Positions 10,751 through 21,077 of a DNA stretch of 64,000 nt are shown one piece after another. The DNA is from Triticum aestivum (Eukaryota; Streptophyta; Magnoliopsida; Poales; Poaceae). The notes beneath the pieces are model-generated. The model did no database searches and was not told the DNA's origin. It saw only the letters and a list, made by a program, of their open reading frames with translations. Where the stretch lies: positions 313,896,209-313,960,208 of the forward strand of contig NC_057802.1 in the NCBI RefSeq assembly GCF_018294505.1, written 5' to 3'. The translations under genes and the position numbers were made by a program. The first letter of the stretch is position 1. Each line of letters starts with the position of its first letter.

Positions 10751-11005
10751 GTCGAATTCGAGACCTTGTTGTACTAGACTTAATTTGCATGCTATGCGTG
10801 GATGATTTGTGCTATTTTCTATCCATACTTTGATGAATATTGGCCGGTTTGCATAAATTTCATCTGCTTTGTTAAAATGTGATTTGAAATATACACGGCT
10901 AGCATTGGATGGCTGTCTCCCGCATGTGTGTCTGCGGACTGGTCCCTCTCTATCCGCAAACGGATGTGGAAGGTATTTTGCGGGTTGCCGTTGGAGATGC
11001 CCTTA

Positions 11006-11455
11006 TAGCATCTCTAACCCATCCCCAGTAATAAGGTATTAGTGGAGGATGCATTTGTTTTTTTCTTCTCTAATCGATAACTAATCAAACTCTTAAAACC
11101 TTAAGTGAAGGATATTTTCTACTCCACGGCGGCCACGACCCCTAGATATACTTGGTCGCCAACCTGCGGAGTAAAAATCCTCACGCCCCACCTCTTGTCC
11201 TCTTCCATTCCGCCGTCGCCCAAGCCCCGCCGGCGTGCCCCCACCCCCATCTACTTCGGCGTCGCCCCACCGCCGATAATTGCCGGATCCAGCCGCTCAT
11301 CACCGCCCATCCCCCGCGTGGATCCATGCCGCCACACGCAGTCCCGAGCCCGTGGCTGCGACGACGCTCCTCCTCCCACGCCGGAGCTTCCTCCTCGCAC
11401 GGCCGCAGATCCTGCTTCCCTGACCTCTATGGCTCTATATTTTACGCATTTTTAG
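11006..11455 (+). mobile_element. Truncated Harbinger-like fragment with proline-rich coding-like DNA
   Basis: Starts directly after the preceding element with TAGCATCTCTAACCCATCC, another Harbinger-type end. GC-rich sequence (11130-11440) reads Pro/Arg/Ser-rich in more than one frame and resembles a first-exon or leader of a grass gene. No right end is found and no protein family is recognised. Confidence 0.4.
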
Positions 11456-11459
11456 AGTT

Positions 11460-11635
11460 GATTTTTTAAAAGGAGGATATCCCTCGCCCTCTGCATCAGA
11501 GTGATGCATGCAACGATTTTATTTAACAAAAGTACGAAACAAAGTCCGAGGTCCAATACTGGCTCGCAAGCATAGCCAAGGCAAAGTAAATAAAGTAGAA
11601 AGTGCCACCTCCGGCGAAAAAAATCATGCTATGAT
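11460..11635 (-). mobile_element. LINE 3'-tail fragment, minus strand
   Basis: On the minus strand the sequence ends '...TGCATGCATCACTCTGATGC', 'AGAGGGCGAGGGATATCCTC', 'CTTTTAAAAAATC', the tail pattern of common Triticeae LINEs (GATGCAGAGGCCGGGG...CCTTTT-A tail). Only ~170 bp is present and there is no coding part. Confidence 0.5.
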
Positions 11636-12320
11636 TGTCGGGGTTACGATCCTGACAATGAGTACTAGGGGTACGAATAATGGGCAGAACCTAGCTACGG
11701 CGCAGGTGTAACACTCGGTGTTTAACGAGTTCAGGCCCCTCTCGGCGGGGGTAACAGCCCTACGCCTCGTGCCCTGAGGCTTGGATATGGTTACAAAGAT
11801 TGCTTGTGCCCGGTTATGGAGGGGGTGCGGCTTATATCGAGTGCGTCACAGCCCCATGTCCTCCATGTTGCCGGGGCATTAAATGACACAGAATGCATCA
11901 GTTACAGGTGTGATGAGCCTCTACTATGCCAGTTACAGGTAATAGGATCCTTGACTCTGTTTAATGGATGACTTAGGATTCCTCGACCGTTGCAGCTCCC
12001 GTCCGCCCGCTCGCCTCTTTGGTCCGAGTGATGGTTCGTCGGCCGAGTGGCGGATGGTCGTCTGAGTGTTGTCGAGCTAGCCGAGTAGACTTCCTGATAT
12101 ACGCATTCAAATGTTGGTATGGTCCAGGGACCTACCCATGGTGGTGATGGGCCCCATGTGGGTCCCATATGATGGGTTCTTGACCCTACCTGTAGTAGGT
12201 GATCTCATCATTAGCCCCTGAATCGGTTGATGTTTTGTAGGACAAACGAGTCGATCCTTCGGTTAAGTCCGAGTGCTACGGAAGCACTCGGAATACGTTT
12301 CTGAGTCGTGGTTCACTGTT
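11636..12320. mobile_element. Gypsy-type LTR fragment (solo or truncated)
   Basis: Begins TGTCGGGGTTACGATCCTGA and contains 'GTGTAACACTCGGTGTTTAA', 'CGAGTTCAGGCCCCTCTCGG' and 'GTAGTAGGTGATCTCATCAT', blocks seen in Triticeae Gypsy LTRs. No internal domain, PBS or partner LTR is present. It is cut on the right by the start of another LTR at 12321. Confidence 0.5.
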
Positions 12321-13293
12321 TGATACATCCATTTTGCATCATGTTTTCTTACTGTTATTTATAATGTTTTTATCCATAATAATGTTTTTTTTGAGTAATT
12401 CTAATGCCTTTTCTCTCATAATATGCAAGGTATACACAAAGAGGGAGAATTCCGGCAGCTGGAAATCTGGACCTGGAAAAGCAACGTCAGGCCACCTATT
12501 CTGCACAACTCCAAACAAGTTGAAACTTCACGGAGATATTTTATGGAATATTTGAAGAATATTGGAGCAAATAACTACCAGAGGGGCCCATCAGGTGGGC
12601 ACAACCCACCTGGGCGCGCCAGGCAGCCCAGGCGTGCCCTGGTGTGTTGTGCTCACCCAGGCCCACCTCCGGTGCCCATCTTCTGGTATATAAGTCATTT
12701 TGACCTAGAAAAATAAATAAGGAGAGGACTTTCGGGACGGAGCGCCGCCGTCTCGAGGCGGAACTTGGGCAGGAGCACTTTTGCCCTCCGGCGGAGCGAT
12801 TCCGCCGGGGGAACTTCCCTCCGGGGGGGGGGGGGGAATCATCGTTATCATCTCGGGGAGGGCAATCTCCATCAACATCTTCAACAACATCATCTCATCT
12901 CAAACCCTAGTTCATCTCTTGTGTTCAATCTTGTTACTGGAACTATAGATTGGTGCTTGTGGGTGACTAGTAGTGTTGATTACATCTTGTAGTTGATTAC
13001 TATATGGTTTATTTGGTGGAAGATTATATGTTCAGATCCATTATGCTATTTAATACCCCTCTGATCTTGAGCATGATTATCATTTGCGAGTAGTTACTTT
13101 TGTTCTTGAGATCACAGGAGAAATCATATTGCAAGTAATCATGTGAACTTGATATGTGTTCGATATTTTGATAGTATGTATGTTGTGATTCCCTCAGTGG
13201 TGTCATGTGAACGTCGACTATATGACACTTCACCATATTTGGGCCTAAGGGAATGCATTGGGGAGTAGCAATTAGATGGGTTGCGAGAGTGAC
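12321..13293 (+). mobile_element. Sabrina-like Gypsy LTR fragment
   Basis: Starts TGATACATCCATTTTGCATC, contains a TATA-like 'GGTATATAAGTCATTTTGAC' near 12686 with a following 'GGACTTTCGGGACGGAGCGC', a run of 14 G's at ~12823-12836, 'TCTCAAACCCTAGTTCATCT', and 'GTGAACGTCGACTATATGAC'. This order matches the LTR of the Triticeae Gypsy family Sabrina. It breaks off at about 13293 before the LTR end, so it is a truncated copy. Confidence 0.6.
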
Positions 13294-13937
13294 TACGGTC
13301 ACTGGCTCAGCGTATAGCTCCGTATTTGTCTGGTTGACCAGTCAAACAGTCCGCATGCGCCTCATCAGCTCGTGTTCTTTATCTATCTACGCGGGCCTAC
13401 CTGTCAATGGAGTAAGAAATACTGTAAAAACCAAAATTATGCGTATGTGGGGAATCAAACCACGGACTCGTCGCTGCAACGCACCCTCGTCAGCCAAATG
13501 AAAATGAAATACTTCGCGTCAGACACTCACGCTCACGCTGTCAAAGCATGCTAATGCATGCATGTTGCCCTCTAAATCAAAGTCCTGCTCATGGCGCAAT
13601 GCAAACGGCGTGCCCATCACCTGCGCGCCCCGGCGGTGCCTGACATTACTGTTTAGACGTTTGATGGAGGCCTACGCGAACGCCGAGCATGTATTCACCT
13701 GGCTCAACACCAACGGTCATACTCGGACCGCCTTGCTCATGTATATCGTCCATCACAACGACAATCTATAATACAGCCTAAGCTAGAGAGGGTACTATGG
13801 TAGTATGGTACGGAGTATGTACTATCGTGAGCGACCTATCTTAGTGCCACTGCACACCGAAACCCCTTCCATCGCTAGCGCGCGCTTCCCGCCTGAAACG
13901 GTCACCGTCTCTCCAGAATGTCAATGCCGCATTCACC
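13294..13937. other. Low-copy-looking DNA without recognised gene
   Basis: Contains a 69-codon plus frame at 13562-13771 (MLPSKSKSCSWRNANGVP...) with no family resemblance I know. A 'GGGGAATCAAACCACGGACT' block (13450) faintly recalls a tRNA B box in reverse but has no tRNA around it. Nothing else is recognised. Confidence 0.3.
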
Positions 13938-13941
13938 AGAC

Positions 13942-14034
13942 TTAACTGCAGGTGCAATTGGTGTGTCACTGACATGCGGGCCAGATGCCCGTTGGGCCCA
14001 CATGTCAGTAACCCAAACACATCTGCAGTTAAGT
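13942..14034. mobile_element. Small palindromic MITE (~93 bp) ending TTAA
   Basis: TTAACTGCAGGTGCAATTGG at the left is mirrored by CAAACACATCTGCAGTTAA at the right, with internal TGACATGCGGGCC and GGGCCCACATGTCA also inverted. TTAA at both edges could be the target duplication or part of the repeat. A relative lies at 18458-18546. Confidence 0.6.
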
Positions 14035-14119
14035 CACTGAAGCAGCGTCCGCATTCATGCCCGACGAACCTACTCCGGCGCTAGTTGTCCATCCGTCTGC
14101 CGCGGCTCATTGCCATTCG

Positions 14120-14783
14120 CCCGCTATATTAACTTGAGCCCCAGCTCCCAGCCATAGCCAAAGACCCACACTTATTCTCCTCCGGTCCCTTCCTTCTGTC
14201 GGCACCACTTCAACCATGGCCTCCTGGCGCTCCGAAGCTCTCTTGGACGTACTGTCGCAGGAGCAGACGAGGGACATCGGCGGCTCCGCTCCGGGCGCGC
14301 TCCAAAGCTCTCTTCGACATACTGTCGCAGGAGCAAACGAAGGAGATCGCCGGCACCCCCCCGGCCGCCCTTCGTGTGCGGGCGCAGCCGGCAGCGAGGA
14401 AGAGTAGTACACGGTAGGTCGCCGCCGCTCTGGAGGAGGAGGTTATCGAGGCGGATGAGGAGGAGGCAAAGGCAATGGCCGGCTTTCTCGGGTTCATGGC
14501 CGGACATGGTGGTCGGGCGCCGGCGATCGTTTAGATTAGGTTTACAGTAGGTTTTAGTACGGTTTGTGCGAAATATGTAATGAATTTCGTCCAGTTTGTA
14601 GGAAAAAGTTTTCGAAATGTAATGAATTTCATCCGGTTAATTTGAAATTAGCTTTGTTTGCACGAATTTCGTCCGGTTAGTTCATATAGTTGTCGAAAGG
14701 TATGCGGGCAGCATCGGATGGCATCCATCAGTGTCCTCGGACAGATGCCGGTGTAAATTTGTGGGCCAGCACTGGAGATGCCC
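14120..14783 (+). mobile_element. Harbinger-like non-autonomous element, right end preserved
   Basis: The right end reads GCCAGCACTGGAGATGCCC followed by TAA (14784-14786), a Harbinger terminus with TSD. The body has a GC-rich, coding-like part with an internal duplication ('GCTCTCTT(G/C)GAC(G/A)TACTGTCG' at 14238 and 14308), then an AT-rich tail repeating 'GAATTTC(G/A)TCC(A/G)GTT'. No left end is identified and the start given is approximate. Confidence 0.5.
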
Positions 14784-14786
14784 TAA

Positions 14787-16015
14787 CTATCATGCTATAA
14801 TCGCTAACAATCCTCCATTATTTGGCAGGGAACAGTTATCCCTCGATCAAAATCAGATCCGCGGTGTTTCGCACTCCTCCCGCGTAAGAGTGTAAACTCT
14901 TGCTTACATAAAAATGGAGCAAGTGGACGACACTGTAGCACGTCATATCACTCGAACTAGCCCGCCTAACGAGCGGGAAAGCACCGCCCTCGTCATTTTG
15001 TTCTGGATTTCTATCGATCGATCGCGCGAAAATGTTACGCTTCGCAAGTTCTAAAGGAAAAGGCGGCACACTTACGACTCGTACGCGTCGCAACCCCGAC
15101 AGTCCGGCTCGCACGCCGCTCACCAGAGGGGACACGCGTTGTCTTGCAATTTCACTGACATGTGGGACCGTAATTGAATAAACCGTCGATAGCCGAAATC
15201 TAATCGCTCGGCGGGCGTCGGCTGAGAAGAGAGAAACGGGGGAGGGAGAAGAGATCGCCCGCCCGCCGCGCACGGACTCCAAGAAATATATGGTGATAAT
15301 GTGAGGTGGGCCATGCTGGAGTCCGGACCGCTTCCGGAGCCCGCTCTCACCGCCCTGGCCCCTCAAGACGCCAGCTGCCCGCCGCATGCATGCATAGCAA
15401 GTAGTACTCCTTATGTGGAGGAGAGAGAGGCATTGACAAAGTCAAGGAGTGGGCTCTGCAAGAGCCCGTCTCTACACGTGCTCCTAGGTATAAAAAATAA
15501 TTCTAAAAAAGGCATAAAAACAATTGTGTCTTAAAAAAGAAAGGTAAAAAACATTTGAGAGGAAATAGATAGAGAGAAAGTGAGAAAAAGCTGTAACCTG
15601 GGCATTACATGAGGAAGGAGGGAGTGGTGCACATGCCAAGTTCACTGGGCTGCCGTGTTTCACACTCCTCCGTCGTAACAGTGGAGACAATAGCTTTCAT
15701 CAAAAATAAACAATGAATACTCGTTGCTCGTCCTCTATATCGGAAAGAATACTTTCATTCGCCGACATGTGGGACGTCGACCATCCTGGTCCACCTGCCA
15801 TGCACAAAATTATCCTGGTCTACCCCGGTCGTATCGCAGGCCCAACCTTTCCCACTGTAAGTTGTTCGGACGAAGGAACCATCATGACTTCGTTGAATTC
15901 CGCTTCTTCAAGAAAACTTACTGTACCCGCAATACTGCTACCACACGCGAAGACTGGACGGCACTGTACCACGTCATATCACTGAAACCCACTAGGCCAA
16001 ACTAGCCCGCCTAGG
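14787..16015. other. Spacer with a diverged direct duplication
   Basis: Two related segments, 14861-14973 and 15652-16014, share 'GTGTTTC(G/A)CACTCCTCC', 'CACTGTA(G/C)CACGTCATATC' and 'ACTAGCCCGCCTA'. The second copy is split by about 250 bp. Between them lies GC-rich, promoter-like DNA (15060-15380) with no recognised gene. Confidence 0.5.
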
Positions 16016-16042
16016 TCATCTATTTTGGAACGGAGGGAGTAC
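16016..16042. repeat. Stowaway MITE end remnant
   Basis: ATTTTGGAACGGAGGGAGTA is the right terminus of a Stowaway (Tc1/Mariner) MITE with the TA target dinucleotide. The matching left end is not visible. Confidence 0.55.
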
Positions 16043-16578
16043 GTCTCTGCACTGCTATGATTTTGTGTTGCACGTTCTCTGTACTTTTGCTACGATTTTC
16101 CTACCCTATGAACCAAATGAGGCCTGAATGTATGTCGACTATTGTCTGATCGATCGCTAAGCCTACAATTTTAGGAGCTAGGGCTATTGGTCGATCGACG
16201 AGGGATAAGTATAAGCGTACCACGAGCTCATCAGCCCCAACGTTTCTCTTCGGTGAGTGTTTTGCAAGTACTATAGCTCGCACAGTAGCTAGCCTACTAA
16301 CACCAAGAATCATCAAACAAGCCCTGCTGATATGATAAACAGTTCAAACTTACATCTAAGCATGCCATATATTACATCAAAAGCTGGTGAGGATACATCT
16401 GTTTCCATAACTCGGAGAGGGTTCGCATGATTCATCGCATGATTCACTATCAAACAAAAGTAGCAAGATCCGCCCACACAAGACAGTGCACTAGCCCTAA
16501 GATGGTTTGATAACACGCATCGTTCTGGTAATTAAACACAGGGCAATGCAAACTACCCTGAAGGATTAGCGCGACCAA
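16043..16578 (-). other. Probable 3' UTR and downstream region of the two-exon gene
   Basis: No ORF or repeat is recognised. It follows the stop codon at 16579-16581 of the minus-strand gene and is AT-richer than the exons. No clear polyadenylation signal could be fixed by eye. Confidence 0.35.
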
Positions 16579-17252
16579 CTATTTCTTGTCATCGATCTCT
16601 CGGGCAATGACCACAGCACGGACAGCGGCATGGGAATCGATTTCTGGGGCGATGTCCACAGGACTGACCGCGACATCGGAATCGATCTCTGGGGCGATGT
16701 CCACAGGATGGACAGCGGCATCGGAATCGATCTCCGGGGCGATGCCAACAGGACGGGCCACGACATCGGAATCATCAAGGACGTCCACCGGCACCTGCAC
16801 AACCCTAACATATTAGCAAGCACATTGCAAATAATCAAAAACCACAACTATGGTAATAAGCCATTATTTTTTACCTTGTGCAGCTCACCGGGGGATCTCA
16901 TCCCTCCGGGGGCCATCTCCTCGTCCTCGATGGGGGCCATCACCTTGCCAGGGGAATACTGCTTCTCAACGGCGACTATCTCCTCAAACTCGGTCTTGAG
17001 CCTCACATAGGTGGCAATCAGAGTTCCTGGGGTAGGCACGGTGGGGCCCTTGCTGTTCTTCCAACTTTCTTTGAGGAGTTCGTCCGCCAACGTCCTCAAC
17101 TCTTTGGCCAGTGCTTGTTTCTTGGAGTTCTTCGTCTCCATGGGTTGGCCCGCCAACATGGTCAACTCGTTGGTCGGTGCTCGCTTCCTGGAGATCGCTG
17201 TCTCCAGTGGGTTGTCCGCCGGCAACTCTTTGCCTAGTGCTCCAGGATCCAT
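16579..17252 (-). CDS. Unknown 197-aa protein, two exons, C-terminal 15-aa repeats
   Basis: Exon 1 is 16875-17252 (126 codons, MDPGALGKELPADNP...SPGELHK) and exon 2 is 16579-16794 (71 codons plus stop, VPVDVLDDSDVVARP...REIDDKK). The 80-bp intron has a GT donor and an AG acceptor, is in phase 0, and joining keeps the frame. The first ~65 residues are Lys/Glu/Leu-rich (NSKKQALAKELRTLADELLK) and look helical. Exon 2 is mostly four 15-residue repeats of the form P-V-x-IAPEIDS-x-x-AV-x. A longer open frame extends upstream to 17651, but its Phe/Ser-rich translation looks like 5' UTR, so I chose the ATG at 17252. No domain is recognised. It could be a low-copy host gene or a gene family carried by an unknown repeat. 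Confidence 0.6.
16593..16772 (-). repeat. Tandem 45-bp repeat x4 within exon 2
   Basis: Four units of exactly 45 bp (16593, 16638, 16683, 16728), each beginning CGAT(C/T)TCT/C on the plus strand. The length is a multiple of three, so each adds 15 residues in frame. Differences between units are few, suggesting duplication under frame constraint. Confidence 0.9.
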
Positions 17253-17650
17253 CAATGAACTGACAAACAAAAAGCAATCGAAAGGAAACCACAATCGCAA
17301 TGAAAACGGGAAAAGAATAGGATGTGAGAATCGGTCGGTGCTTCGCAAAAAGAAGATTCTTGGAATGAAAATATAGCAGCATAACTGATTCGCCCACCTT
17401 TCCTTCGTCGGTACAGAAGAAAAATGGCAGAAGTGAGTAGCCTGGAGTGAGGTTTTCTTCAAGAAAGGGAAGAAAGGGCTTGAACGAGCGTTCCAGTGAA
17501 ATGATGGTTGCTTCGTCCAGTCCAACTTGGAGGCCACCTTACCACTGCTGGTAAAGGTGTGGGTTTTGTGATATGACGGGTCATGACGGCCACACCGGGG
17601 TGACAGGTGAGTCTCGACTGTAGCACCTCGCTGTGATTTGGTGGATGGCA
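17253..17650 (-). other. Likely 5' UTR/promoter of the two-exon gene
   Basis: Upstream of the chosen ATG, with no repeat signature. Open in one frame but with coding-unlike composition. No unambiguous TATA box was fixed. Confidence 0.35.
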
Positions 17651-17859
17651 CGCGGGCCCGGATGCTTTGAAATGTCCCGCATGTAGATAGAGCGGCTAGT
17701 CATATAGGAGTGCTCAATATTGTGCACCGCGACCAAGGCGGAGAGGAAAACGAGAGAACTACGTAATTAATGCATGAGTTTAATTAGGGTAGTTTTGTAA
17801 AGTACGAGATACATTCCTCCAATCGCAAAATGCCTTGGTTCATGAGATTTGAGATTTGA

Positions 17860-17965
17860 GCCCTATAAACCGGAAGGGAGGGAGTACTGCACACGGTGTA
17901 GTCTAGTCACTTGTTGAAATCTCTAGAAAGGCAAATACTCCTTTCCGGTTTACAGGGCTATACTA
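17860..17965. mobile_element. Small fold-back MITE
   Basis: GAGCCCTATAAACCGGAAGG (17858) is mirrored by CCTTTCCGGTTTACAGGGCT (17941-17960). GAGGGAGTA and TACTCC sit inside the arms, so it may be a rearranged Stowaway-type element. Confidence 0.5.
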
Positions 17966-18243
17966 CTCCCTCCGTCTAGGTGTGTAAGTCATCTTACGAA
18001 AACCAAATAGTCCCAAAACACTTAGGCGCGGTGCATTAACTTCTACCTTGTTTCTTGTTTCTTGACATATCAACCAATAAGAGATGAGAGGTGTGCATGC
18101 TTTTAATGACTTGCAATGGCTAGTTCATTGCATGCAATGCTATTAATTAGCAAATAAACATTGGTGACCCCAGGAGGAAACGGTGCTAAGCGCGTGGACC
18201 TATGCAGAATGAGTATCAACCAATGGATAATGGAGTTTAATTG
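17966..18243 (+). mobile_element. Truncated Stowaway-type MITE
   Basis: Starts ACTACTCCCTCCGTCTAGGT and continues GTGTAAGTCATCTTACGAAA and 'CCCAAAACACTTAGGCGCGG', a long Stowaway-type element common in Triticeae. The expected mirrored right end is missing; it breaks near 18243. Confidence 0.6.
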
Positions 18244-18457
18244 TTAAACAATAGCAATTTTGTCTCATGCAAGAGCCTGGCTAGTACTCCAAGGAACCGC
18301 ACCACGCGAGCGTTCGCAACTGCCACGTTCGGGTTGCGCTTGGCTCTTCGCCTCTTCGAGAAGACGAACAATGATGTTACTCCTACTTCTACAGTATCGA
18401 ATCCACTGCTGCATGTCCGTCCACCTCGTGCGGGAGGGATAGCGTGTAGCGAAAGCT

Positions 18458-18546
18458 TCTACTTACTGCTCCTGCCTTTGCGTCTATGACAGGTGGGCCC
18501 AACAGGTGGTTGGCCCTCCTGTCATGCAGCCAAAGGCAGGTGCAGT
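18458..18546. mobile_element. Small palindromic MITE, relative of 13942-14034
   Basis: CTTACTGCTCCTGCCTTTG is mirrored by CAAAGGCAGGTGCAGTTAAG, and TGACAGGTGGGCCCAACAGG by the inverted GGTTGGCCCTCCTGTCA in the middle. The ends share TGCA-TTAA with the other copy. Confidence 0.55.
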
Positions 18547-18643
18547 TAAGGCACCGGAGCTCAGTCCGCGAGGGAGAGGGCGTTGTAGTAATCAAATTTC
18601 TCGGTCTTGTACGAGTTGACGCGACACATCAAAGCACTGCACT

Positions 18644-18768
18644 CGATATAAGTCTTTTTACACATTTCAAATGGGCTACTTCGTATGTAGGAGTAGACAT
18701 ATTCTGCTTCGTATGTAGTCACTTGTTGCAATCTCTAAAAAGACTTATATTTGGAAACGGAGGGAGTA
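18644..18768. mobile_element. Stowaway MITE, left terminus degraded
   Basis: GATATAAGTCTTTTTACACA at the left is mirrored by 'AAAAAGACTTATATTTGGAA' followed by ACGGAGGGAGTA at the right. The left CTCCCTCCGT end has been lost. Confidence 0.65.
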
Positions 18769-18892
18769 CAACGCATGCATGCATGCCGTGACTTTCCTTT
18801 TGATACTTGCATGTGTTGATTTGATGCACCTTGCCAAATTTTGACTATAAATTTAACTAACCAAATTTTCATGCATGTCACAAAAAATTACG

Positions 18893-19126
18893 GGGCTGTT
18901 TGGATTGTGACTATGTTTGTCTTATGTTGCCACATTATTTTTCCCACACTTGCCACACTTGCCTAACCTGAGTTGCTCAAATTGTTAGACACACTTTGGC
19001 TTGCCTAAGGGAATCTTGCCACAATTTTTGTGTCTATGACATGTGGGGTTCACTGCTAATAAAAAAATTCTTGTCTTAGGTGTGGCTAATAAAAAAGACT
19101 TATATTTAGGAACGGAGGGAGTAGAA
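18893..19126. mobile_element. Truncated hAT-like MITE within Stowaway remnants
   Basis: GGGGCTGTTTGGATTGTGAC (18893) is a hAT-type MITE terminus. The body runs to GTCTTAGGTGTGGCTAA (~19091), where it is cut. Directly after is a Stowaway right end, AAAAAGACTTATATTTAGGA to ACGGAGGGAGTA (19095-19126). Confidence 0.55.
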
Positions 19127-19415
19127 AATATAAATAATAATGCATGTTGGGGCAACCCACGTTTCCGCTAATTTTAGCCGTGGGCTTGTTCACAATTTTT
19201 ACGAGGGGGTGGTTGTTCATTTAATGGAGGGACTTGTAGTACCAGACTTGAACGATACAAAGTGCGACCTGGCACACCGTAACACCACTTGGAACAAGCG
19301 GGTAGCTATCTCAAAAAACAATCAACAACTAAAAAAACCGCGACCTGGCATGTAGTAGTACACAATTTTAAACGATTGTTTTGATGGAGTGAAAAAGGAA
19401 AACTACCCCACTACG

Positions 19416-19423
19416 TATATATA
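19416..19423 (+). promoter_or_regulatory. TATA box of the repeated-exon locus
   Basis: TATATATA lies ~30 bp before a GC-rich leader-like stretch (CTAGGGTTGCTCTATTCACA...) and upstream of the first strong splice donor. This is consistent with a pol II start near 19450. Inferred only. Confidence 0.45.
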
Positions 19424-19937
19424 GGCCGGAGCCTCCGCGCTTGCTTGCTAGGGTTGCTCTATTCACACACTCTCATCCTCTCCAGATCTAAACAAGATAG
19501 GGGTAGTAACACTGTCTTTCTCCCTTCAAAAAACACTGGCTTTCTATCCTCACCGCTGGTTACAGATCCGGACGTATCCCCCTCCGCCGGTGAAGGGGAG
19601 GAGGGGCAGCGTTTAGGCCGTCGTCGACAGCGAGGGAGGAGACCCACTGCCGGCCGCACCGTTATCTCTGGCCGAGCGCCGGCGCGGGAGGTCCTCCGAT
19701 CCCTTCGTCGTTGCCTGTGGGCGGATCCGGCCTCCCGCCGCCCACCTATCCACATCCCGACGACCTTCAGGTATATCTTCGTTCGAAACCGCCTTAGCTC
19801 TACTTCCCCAGCTCGCTACGTCGCTGCATGTGCATCATTTTCTACCTCTCAGCCCCTCTCGATCGGATGGTCCAACGTCACATATTTTTTTCTTCTATTG
19901 TTAGAGGTAAAGCTACTTCATGGAGTCGAATCTTGTA

Positions 19938-20040
19938 CTCCCTCCGTCCGAAAATACTTGTCATTGAAATGGATGTATCTAGATGTATTTTAGTTCTAGA
20001 CACATCCATTTTGATGACAAGTAATTCCGGACGGAGGGAG
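19938..20040. mobile_element. Complete Stowaway MITE
   Basis: 103 bp, CTCCCTCCGTCCGAAAATAC at the left and the inverted GGACGGAGGGAG at the right. It is flanked by TA on both sides (19936-19937, 20041-20042), inside the putative first intron. This is the Thalos/Athos-type length and sequence. Confidence 0.92.
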
Positions 20041-20401
20041 TACTTGGTTCAAACAAGAAATAAAGTGGGGGTGGGGGAATTTAGTATGTACATCGGACTT
20101 GGTACAAACAGGAAGGAAAGGGGGTGAAAGTAGTACAGACTGGTCATCCAACCGGTCTCTTGGTCGAAAAGGGAAATATAGGGGTAACGCTGTACACAGT
20201 GGTATGACCAGGACTAGATTTGCTATCCACACATAGGAGTAGGTGGCTAGAGTGAACAAAAATGGGACCAACCCAGATATGTTTCTTGGATGTTTGTTTC
20301 TCGGGGCAACAAACTATGAATCACCACTTTATGCCCCTGTTTACGTACATGGTGCTGGACTGCTGGTGCACCCACTGTCCCATGCCCTTATACCAAATAT
20401 T

Positions 20402-20907
20402 TAGGCTCCGTTCGGAATAAAGGGGCAGAAAACATAGGTCTTGATGAAAATAGAGGAATAGGAAAGGAATGTAGGTATAAAACTATGGAACAGCGAACCG
20501 GAGGAAACTCTCAAGAGAATGTGTTCGGATGGACTACGAAATGTACAGATTTGTTTTTTTAGAGTAGCATGCTTGGCAGTATGAGATGCTATTTGTTTAT
20601 TCAGCTGCACAGTGACTACTCTTGTCCTCACCTCACGTACCACACATAGGTTGATTTTTTTATTCCGGCAACACAGCACAGCAACCTGTCTAACGCATGG
20701 CAGCGAGCGCCTGCCTCGGGCTTCCGCCCAAAAAATGAGCAGCGCGTGGATGTTTCTAATCCTATGGAATCAGTACTACCAGACCAGCTTTCCTATGAAA
20801 CACTATTCACCTTTCCCGTGTTCCGAACGGTTGGAAGGGAAAGAATACCGTAGGAATTGTGTTCCTACGAAAATCCTGCACCAAACCTGTGAACCGAACG
20901 CAGCCTT
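20402..20907. mobile_element. Probable MITE with GGCTNCGTTCGG ends
   Basis: AGGCTCCGTTCGGAATAAAG at the left is mirrored by GTGAACCGAACGCAGCCTT at the right (~506 bp), inside the putative first intron. These are ends of a hAT/Mutator-type MITE of grasses. No target duplication could be matched. Confidence 0.55.
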
Positions 20908-21077
20908 AGCTGTTCTTAATCTAATGTCCCTGGTAAAAATGAAGCCATGCCACTGTTATAAGCCATGACAAGTTTAGCCAAATGTTTTTGCCTGTAATTG
21001 TTTGAGACTCTGACTGTTTCCTCTGTGCCTTTTTGTGCAAACAGGGATATCCAATTCACCTGGTTGCTGTTGTGACC

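Larger units (their letters stand above)
9314..11002 (+). mobile_element. PIF/Harbinger element with TTA target duplication
   Basis: The left end GGATATCTCTAAGCGGGAC follows TTA (9311-9313). The right end GTTGCCGTTGGAGATGCC precedes TTA (11003-11005). The ends are degenerate inverted copies of the Harbinger motif GGCATCTCCAACGG. Inside are a SANT-like ORF1 remnant and an inserted MITE. No transposase is present. Confidence 0.75.

Noticed and set aside
13440..13475. Possible tRNA or SINE B box (GGAATCAAACC in reverse)
   Set aside because: No A box, acceptor stem or T-arm partner can be paired around it.
14836..15387. 183-codon minus frame
   Set aside because: No recognisable domain, overlaps the diverged duplication, and its composition follows local GC content.
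16593..16772. Regular repeats as a CRISPR-like array
   Set aside because: Units are contiguous without spacers, in frame inside an exon, and the DNA is from a plant nucleus; likewise for 39403-39661.
17253..17651. In-frame upstream extension of the two-exon gene
   Set aside because: Phe/Ser/His-rich, irregular translation typical of a UTR; the ATG at 17252 starts the part with protein-like composition.
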